Translations under genes and position numbers: made by a program
From: Cloeon dipterum
Lineage: Eukaryota; Arthropoda; Insecta; Ephemeroptera; Baetidae
Direction: 5' to 3'
Length of the DNA: 64,000 bases
Assembly (NCBI RefSeq): GCF_949628265.1
Contig: NC_088787.1
Location: 3,834,501-3,898,500 of the forward strand
Notes under the pieces: generated by a model
Database searches by the model: none
What the model was told of the DNA's origin: nothing
What the model saw: only the letters and a program-made list of their open reading frames with translations
Shown here: positions 57,660 through 64,000 of the stretch, one piece after another
How positions within the stretch are numbered: the first letter of the stretch is position 1
How the letters are laid out: the number at the start of each line of letters is the position of its first letter

Positions 57660-57731
57660 TTAAGGATTGTCTATGCCGTGAGTAACCAATAAATGTCTTT
57701 TCATATTTTTGCCTACAATTGATAATCCGCA
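57660..57731 (-). pseudogene. 3' relic of a ninth zinc-finger gene
   Basis: On minus, CGLSIVGKNMKRHLLVTHGIDNP then TAA resembles the last finger of the minus-strand paralogs (CGKSMGxxWLKTHLLAIHGMxSA). The upstream frame is broken by TGA and no further finger is readable. Orientation fits a minus-strand member beyond Z8. Confidence 0.5.
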
Positions 57732-59023
57732 CTCGTGTGAACGTCAACACGTGATTTTTCTCGTAGGGATCAGAATTAACCAGTTTAAGACGAAGTTGGT
57801 AAAACGGAGCAGGATCATATTTACGATGACGTCGGACCAGGACCTTCTTCTGGACCGTCACGGAACAAAAACTCGAGACGCAAGCCAGCAGAGTCGGTGC
57901 AATATCTTGAGGTGTTGCCCTAAGAGTGGCTAAACTCGGCTTTAGTGGCCAACTTAATGATTTATTCTGCATTCTTCATTGCTATAATATAATAATCTCT
58001 CAGCAAACGGTTGTCTTCTGATACTAATATAAAATAAAGAGTGTTGCATTTTATTAAATTATTAATAATAAATTAATTAATTAACTATTCTAAATAATAA
58101 ATATCTTATAAAACTTGCTCTGCGCTTGTGTCGAGCCGGTTGCATACATTGTCAACAACTCTAGCCATATATCTGGGGGCAGAAGGCAGAATTTTATGCT
58201 GTGAAGATAAGGCGCACATGGCAGTGAAAATCACGGCGCAGCACTGCACGTGAAGAAGGATGGAATTGAGACTTTCGTGAGCATCTTTATCTTTTTTAAA
58301 TAAATTTTTAATTTTTTTAAGGGCACAAGAAGCATTTCACATCAAGCTATTTTTATTAAAAATTAAATCTGATATTCTATAATTATTATATATTCGTTTT
58401 TCTTGTGCTGCTCTTTTTCAAAACATCGCATTCGTGTTCGACTCCCAAAGGAGACAGCAGGGAAAAACACTCGAAACATTCACCGAGTGAAAACCTCATA
58501 GTAAATTAATAATTATTCATTTCTACAAGACTCTACCAGAAAATAAATAAAAAAATTCGTGCCCGTCCAAGCACTGCTTTTGCGGCTGTTGCCACAAACA
58601 AGGAAAAAACCGCAATCAGTTTTTAGCATTGGCTTTGATAACGCCGTGCCTCCAGTTCATCTATGAAATTTTGTTTATTTAATTTGTATAATAATTATCG
58701 TTCTCTGAATGATGCACATCTTAATGAATTACAGGAAAGACTGAGTAACGTAAAATTCTGATTTTTTTGTCTTATAAATAATTTTACCAGCATTTTTTTT
58801 AATAAATTCTAGAATTTTTAGTTAATTTCATTATTGTTAGCATTGTCGATTACAATTTCTCTTTTTAAATTATTCCTCGCCTCCCGCCAGTTGTATTTGA
58901 TGGTGTAAGTTAAGAAATATCTCAAGACTACAAACAGCCGATTAACATGTGTGTCTCAAACAGGATGTTTACTAACTATTAAGAACGTCCGGCCAAGCAC
59001 TTTTCAAAAATTATCACGCGAAA

Positions 59024-59154
59024 TGACGTCATTTCCGACCTCCAACCCGACGAGTTATCAAAAGTAAAAGCGCTATTTAGACGCTCTCTCAACGTCGAGA
59101 AGGCAGTGCCTCGGCTCAGCTGAAAATTGGGGGCGATTTTCGCTGCATTTAAGG
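59024..59154 (+). promoter_or_regulatory. CRE site and leader exon of Y3
   Basis: TGACGTCA (59024-59031) is followed by CCGACCTCCAACCCGACGAG, ATCAAAAGTAAAAGCGC and CGTCGAGAAGGCAGT, ending at TTTAAG|GTAAAG (edge 59154). The next exon begins after CTTTCAG at 59587, ten bases before the ATG. Confidence 0.6.
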
Positions 59155-59596
59155 TAAAGAAAACTATTCGTGTTGGTCTGTTTTATTGAAACTCATCTAT
59201 TCTTTTGATTTGTATTCAGAAATTATTTTCTATATTTAAAAAAATATTTTATGAGATTTAACAGATAGGAGAGTAAGAAAATTTATGCATTTATTTTATG
59301 AATTAATTTATTGAGTAACAAATTTGGTTAAATTTAAAAGAGTTGTGTTTTGGACTCAAAAAAACCGCTTGGCTATTATTCTTCAGTTTTTTATTCCCCT
59401 TTTCGTTGGATTGGATTGAACGAGCAGGAGAAACGTGTACAATAAGCGCTCTGGGGAAGCGATAACACGCGTGAACAGGACGTACAATTCCAGCGCCTTA
59501 TCGTCCCACAGCGGCGTTTTTTTATACTTTTGTTTTCTTAACATAATCAAATCCGTTTTTCAATTTGATTTTTTTTTTGCTTTCAGCTCGAACACG

Positions 59597-61803
59597 ATGT
59601 CTGCGTCCTTTGCCGCCATCTTTTTGCTTGGGGTGTGCCTGGCCAACGCCGTCAACTTCACAACCGTCTACGAGTGGCATCAATTTGAATTCACGTGGCC
59701 AAATGAACAGATTGGACAAAATTTTAATCCAATCTATATTAATCTTCGATACATGGCTGTTTTTGGAGAAAGGCTATTTCTTAGCCTTGATTCGTCTTTG
59801 GGAAATCATCCCGCCACACTGGTGTGGCTGCCAACGAGCGGCACGTCGACTGCATCGCCAAAGCTTGCTCCTTTCCCTTCTTGGGATTTACACGTAAGTC
59901 TCTGAATAAATAAAAATGATTTCTATTTGAATAAACTGGGAAAATTTGACGTGAAATAAACTCGCATTTAATAAAAAGTATTTCAACAGAGACGAGTCTC
60001 GTACTGAATGAGACAAAATTCAGACATCATTCCGTCCAAAAAAAATATGTTAAATAATATCATTTCCTTGATTTTTCATGCTGCTTTTAGAATTTATCGC
60101 TAAATATCGATCAATTAGATAAACAACCTAAAATAATATTCTGCTTGAATATAACAACTGTTTTAATTTTTCTTGCCAGAAAAAAAACAACTGTTTCACG
60201 ATCCAGAAAGCCAGAGGTTTGGAAACGGATACTGATGGTCGGTTGTGGGTGCTTGATGATGGTAGCCACATATGTCCGGGCCAACTTTTGATATTCGACC
60301 TGGTCAACAACGACAGAGCAGATCGCATTCACCAGTTTCCAGACTCAGTCGTCTCTCATTCATATAATAATAGGTACCTGCGTGATATCGTGCTGGACAA
60401 AACGCCAGACGATTACCTTGCGTACATCATGGACTCAAGATCTGAGCAAATCGACGTTTATAGCCGAAAAATGGACAAATCCTGGTCAGTTAAAACACCA
60501 GGGAGAAAATGGTATTCCTTGGCCCTCTCTCCTAACAGGGAAGTGAGGCAGCTGTACCTTGGAAGAGATCATTTCAAAGAACTGTATTCAGTGTCTGTGT
60601 CTGAGCTGAAGAATGAAGGCGGAAGCGCTGCTGTGGAATTCATCGGCAGATGGACCGAAAGACCTTACAGAATGCTAATCGACAGCGCCAATGTCTTGTA
60701 TGCCGCCTTTTACGAACAGAGTTACACCTCCAAATGGAATATTTCAGAGCCCTTTCTTGAACAGCGATTTTATGAGGTAATATATCTATGCATAAATTGA
60801 TTAAATTTTAATTATGCCGCACACAAAAGTCAATAAAAAATATTTGTGTGTGGCATTACTTTGACTTTAACGCCCAAATTATTTTTCCTCACGATTTAAC
60901 AGTTGATTTTTGAGGCTAACGATCAAATCACTGCACTCTTTTAGGTCGGAGAACTGGGTGTTGAATATCCATTTACTTTTGAGTTGGACACGAACGGCAA
61001 TTTATGGATGACGGAGCGAAATAAAACTATTATCAATGTGAAAAGGCATAAACTACTCGAGGCTGCAGTCAGCGCTTCTACAGGTAAATAAAATCAAATT
61101 GCACTTTCTATCAAGGATAAAATTTTGTGCTTTACCACAAAATATTGTTTTAATTTATGAATAGAAATACTGATTCGCAGCAGTTCTAAAACAATCCACA
61201 GAATATAATCCCCATCATCCTTTCGTTCTGAATCAACCCCTCCTCCCTCTTTAAAAACTAGAGTCAAAAACTTAAATCTGAGTCAATTTCTTCGGGAGAT
61301 AGACCCGCCAAAAAACGACCAACAGAGTCTAAAATCTCTCTCCCGTTCTTGTTGCTTTCGCAGCCATGACTACGCCTCAAGCACATGGAACAACATCAGT
61401 GACCACGTCTTCTCGGATTCCTGTTTCTAAGACCACGATGAAAAATCCTACAGAAGAGCAAACTCGGCAGAGATTTACTACGGCTTCTACCCGCCAGCAC
61501 TCGTCTGCCCCTCCCCTCACAACCTTGACTACAATTTACGCGAATGAAGAGACTACGGAAGTCGTGAAAAGCTTGGAAACTGCTGGTATTGCAGAAGATG
61601 ATCGCAAATGTCAGTCTTCGAACAAAATTCTGATTTGGTTGCTTGTTTGTTGCTTCAGTTGCTTGGTCTTGTGCGGTATTGTAATTTTGTGGCTGGCCCT
61701 GAGGATGAGAAGAATAATGCAAACCTCTTTGAGGCAGAATCCGATGGACAATAATGAGGAAATGTACGTTTTTCCAGGACAACAAGCACTGAGACTAATA
61801 TAA
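59597..61803 (+). CDS. Yellow/MRJP-like type I membrane protein (Y3)
   Basis: Exons 59597..59893, 60180..60776, 60945..61083, 61364..61803; 490 residues. Signal peptide MSASFAAIFLLGVCLANA. Propeller signatures: FTTVYEWHQFEFTWPNE, YMAVFGERLFLSLDS, GLETDTDGRLWVLDDGSH, a Cys strand (ICPGQLLIFDL), RYLRDIVLDKTPDD, ALSPNREVRQLYLGRDHFKE, ELDTNGNLWMTERN. Exon 4 then adds a Thr/Ser-rich stalk of about 65 residues (TTSVTTSSRIPVSKTT; PPLTTLTT) and a hydrophobic helix at about 433-457 (LIWLLVCCFSCLVLCGIVIL) followed by RMRR and a 33-residue cytosolic tail. Most Yellow proteins are soluble, so this is an unusual architecture. The same splice positions and phases as Y2 show common ancestry. AATAAA at 61825-61830. 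Confidence 0.87.
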
Positions 61804-61830
61804 AATTAACGTGTGTTTTATTTTAATAAA

Positions 61831-62605
61831 TAATTAGTTTATGAAAATATTAGAAATTGATCATAAAGCTTCGTACGGTTTTTTTATTTTTCTATAACAA
61901 AATGTTCTATTCTCGTTATGATGTTTTGAGCAAAATAAAAATACATTTATTGCTTTTTCCCTAATTAAACTCTCGTGTTTGCTAATCCATTTATAAGTGT
62001 ATATTTAGAGATGATGTAATTTTTTAGGAATCATAAAACACAGAAGCAATCATCTATTTTTCTAATAAATTAAAATAAATTTGATTTTTTAATTCAACTC
62101 GGTGATTGCTCTTTTCAAAATGTTGACATTCTTATCCTTGCAAATTTATTTACACTCTAGCGAACGCCCGACCGCACAAGCAGAGACGGAAAATCACGCG
62201 CAAAACGCTCTTCTGGCCGGTGAATACCGTTTAGTAATTATAGTAATTAAACAGTAAAAAATATTAATGACTCGCCGAGCGAAACTGGAGTAATTTTACG
62301 TGAGCTAATTTAGCAATGAATTTATTGAAGAGTTTATTTTCTTTCGTATCCTTCCGAAAACTGCTTTAGCGGCTCAGTATACGAACAAGGAAAACCACCG
62401 CAAGTTGATATCAAACGCTCTCTCTATCGCAGTGGCCCGAGCAGTTCATCTGCATGCGCGGTGAAGCAGAAAAATGGTGAACCATTTATTTTTTTTTCTA
62501 TGTGCACGAAAATGCCTTTTGAATCTGGTATACAACACGGACTAAAACATATTTATTTAGAACGTGAGCCCGAGTAAATTTGCGACTAAAAATTATCACG
62601 CGAAA
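61831..62605. other. Y3-Y4 spacer
   Basis: AT-rich 3' flank, then upstream sequence of Y4 shared with the Y3 upstream region. No gene seen. Confidence 0.4.
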
Positions 62606-62740
62606 TGACGTCATCTCCGACCTCCAACCCGACGATCGAGTTATCAAAAGTAAAAGCGCATTTTAGATGCTCTCTCAACGTCGAGAAGGCAGTTTCTCGG
62701 CTCAGCTGACACTTGGGGAGCGGTTTGTGCTGCATTCAAG
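62606..62740 (+). promoter_or_regulatory. CRE site and leader exon of Y4
   Basis: TGACGTCA (62606-62613), then almost the same text as in the Y3 leader, ending at TTCAAG|GTAAAG (edge 62740). Intron 62741..63567 is 827 nt, twice that of Y3, because of an insertion. Confidence 0.6.
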
Positions 62741-63194
62741 GTAAAGAAAAGGTTTCGTGTTGATCTCTTTTATTGCAACTCTTTGCTTTTGGGTTAAAAA
62801 TTGAAAATTCAGCTCAGTGCAAAATCGAACTATTTTTTACCATTGAATTTTTTAAATAAAGATTTTTAGACATTGAACAGATAGGTATATAAAAGAAATG
62901 AAATTATTTAATTTTTAACCTGAAAATTGAGATATTGCTTCGGTTAAATCTGAAGGAGGAGTGAAGACTAATTTTTTTTATTAATTTCTGGACACAAAAT
63001 CGGCTTCAGTTTATTTTATCGTGATATTTTCATTGGATTGAGCGACCGTGAGAAACGGGTGCAAGTTCACTGGGGAAGCGATAACGCGCGCGAACAAGAC
63101 GTACAGATCGAGCGCTTATCGTCCAACAGCGCGGATTTTATTCATTCGTTCTCTTACTCAATCGAGACAACAAAAATTGCACGAGCCATATTAA

Positions 63195-63410
63195 TGTTTG
63201 AAGCCGCACATAGATGACGCCACCGTATACTCTGTTAAAAATTTTAATTTAAAGGCACTTCCGCTGCGATTTCAGACTCAATCCTGCTCCTGTACATTCG
63301 TATGCTTTCTTCTAACGTGCTGAAATCCAAAATCAGTCCAGCCATTCACCGTAGACTCGTTGGAAAATATTTTATGTTTCAAAAAATATATATTTCACGA
63401 TTCTGATCTC
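63195..63410. mobile_element. repeat element in the leader intron of Y4
   Basis: Shares GATGACGCCACCGTATAC-type text, GGCACTTCCGCTGCG and ACGTGCTGAAATCCAAAAT, CCATTCACCGTAGA with 25175-25355. Only the left half of the palindrome is recognisable here. Confidence 0.55.
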
Positions 63411-63577
63411 TCGATATCGGCGCTTGATATCTATAATTGATGATAACTTCCTTTTTGAGTGTTTTTTGAGCAAAACATTAACAAAAAATTAATAACAATT
63501 TAGGGGAAAAGCAGTGATGAAATATGTTTTACTTACGTTTTTCAATTTGATTTGTTTTTGCTTTCAGCTCGAACACA

Positions 63578-63883
63578 ATGTTCTTTGCGGCCATCCTTTT
63601 GCACGGCCTGTGCCTGGCAAACGCCATCAACTTCACAACCGTCTACGAGTGGGACGAATTCGATTTCATCTGGCCATCAGGAGCGGACAGTTCACACGGA
63701 CAGATCAAACAGAATTTTAAATCATCGAAAGTTTATCTTGATTACATGGCTGCTTTTGGAGAAAGGCTGTTCCTCAGCATTGAAACGCAATCCGGAGTTC
63801 CCGCCACTTTGGTGTGGCTGCCAACGAGTGGAGCTTCGACTGCACCTCCAAAGCTTGCTCCTTTCCCTTCCTGGAATTTACAC
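63578..63883 (+). CDS. Yellow/MRJP-like protein, first coding exon (Y4, partial)
   Basis: 102 codons from ATG 63578 to donor CAC|GTAAGT. Signal peptide MFFAAILLHGLCLANA; then INFTTVYEWDEFDFIWP, an insert (SGADSSHGQIKQ), YMAAFGERLFLSIE, ATLVWLPTSGASTAPP and PFPSWNLH. It is close to Y3 exon 1 in protein and DNA, and exon 2 would follow beyond the window. The product type (membrane-bound or soluble) cannot be judged from here. Confidence 0.85.
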
Positions 63884-64000
63884 GTAAGTCTCTACGAAGT
63901 CTGACTGAAAATACTAATTTATGTTATATACCATTAGAATAAGTTGAGAAAATTTGACGTGAAATAAAATTGCATATAATAAATAATATTTTTACAGTTA

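Larger units (their letters stand above)
56884..59023. other. spacer from Z8 to Yellow-like gene Y3
   Basis: Z8 3' flank, a TGACGTCA block, a zinc-finger relic on minus, then AT-rich DNA. 58440-58680 resembles 62340-62470 (upstream of Y4), so the distal Yellow promoter was duplicated too. Confidence 0.5.

Noticed and set aside
57619-57972. 117-codon minus-strand frame near the zinc-finger relic
   Set aside because: Composition is not zinc-finger-like in that frame; only the last 23 codons in another frame match the family.
1-64000. tRNA, rRNA, CRISPR arrays, bacterial operons or viral genes
   Set aside because: Looked for on both strands; nothing with the required structure or motifs was seen.

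Overview
The window reads as nuclear DNA of an insect or close hexapod relative. The signs are compact GT-AG introns (many of 60-130 bp), AT-rich spacers, TCAGT initiators about 30 bp downstream of TATA boxes, Yellow/MRJP-type secreted proteins, lineage-expanded C2H2 proteins with a ZAD-like N-terminus, and a nucleoplasmin domain of the FKBP39/46 type. A mayfly-like genome is possible, but that is a guess. No prokaryotic, CRISPR, tRNA or rRNA feature was recognised. All exon models were built by hand from open frames, splice signals and phase, and are given in the evidence fields.

Layout. (1) 1-344: 5' end of an unrecognised gene on the minus strand. (2) 0.97-5.0 kb: two Yellow-like genes on minus, one truncated and one complete with a GPI-anchor-like tail. 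(3) 5.5-6.7 kb: a divergent C-type-lectin-like secreted protein on plus. (4) 6.8-7.66 kb: a truncated, inverted copy of the first two exons of a coiled-coil gene whose full copy lies at 11.85-14.97 kb on minus. (5) Three paralogous five-exon LRR-like genes, at 8.0-10.4 kb (minus), 16.0-19.65 kb (plus) and 20.9-23.1 kb (plus), plus a non-coding relic of a fourth at about 11 kb. (6) 23.3-24.7 kb: a nucleoplasmin-domain acidic protein on minus. (7) 26.2-57.7 kb: eight three-exon ZAD-like C2H2 genes (six minus, two plus) and one 3' relic. (8) 59.0-64.0 kb: two more Yellow-like genes on plus, the first a type I membrane protein with a Thr/Ser-rich stalk, the second cut by the window end.

Architecture. 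The window is dominated by local duplication. The zinc-finger array looks like (Z1,Z2) copied to (Z3,Z4), followed by a divergent pair (Z5 minus, Z7 plus) copied to (Z6 minus, Z8 plus), with homologous spacers carried along. Each finger gene splits its ZAD-like module over exons 1-2 and all fingers in exon 3. The exon-1 DNA is far more uniform than the rest, which suggests gene conversion or strong constraint. All four Yellow-like genes have a non-coding leader exon with a TGACGTCA-type (CRE/ATF) site 119-127 bp from the leader donor. Spacers of the zinc-finger array carry a different, repeated block that also has TGACGTCA. Two adjacent introns of the coiled-coil gene are each almost filled by the same palindromic MITE, which suggests introner-like origin. 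No common pathway joins the families: the zinc-finger proteins are presumably nuclear DNA binders, the Yellow-like and lectin-like proteins extracellular or surface proteins, and the LRR-like and coiled-coil proteins are of unknown function.
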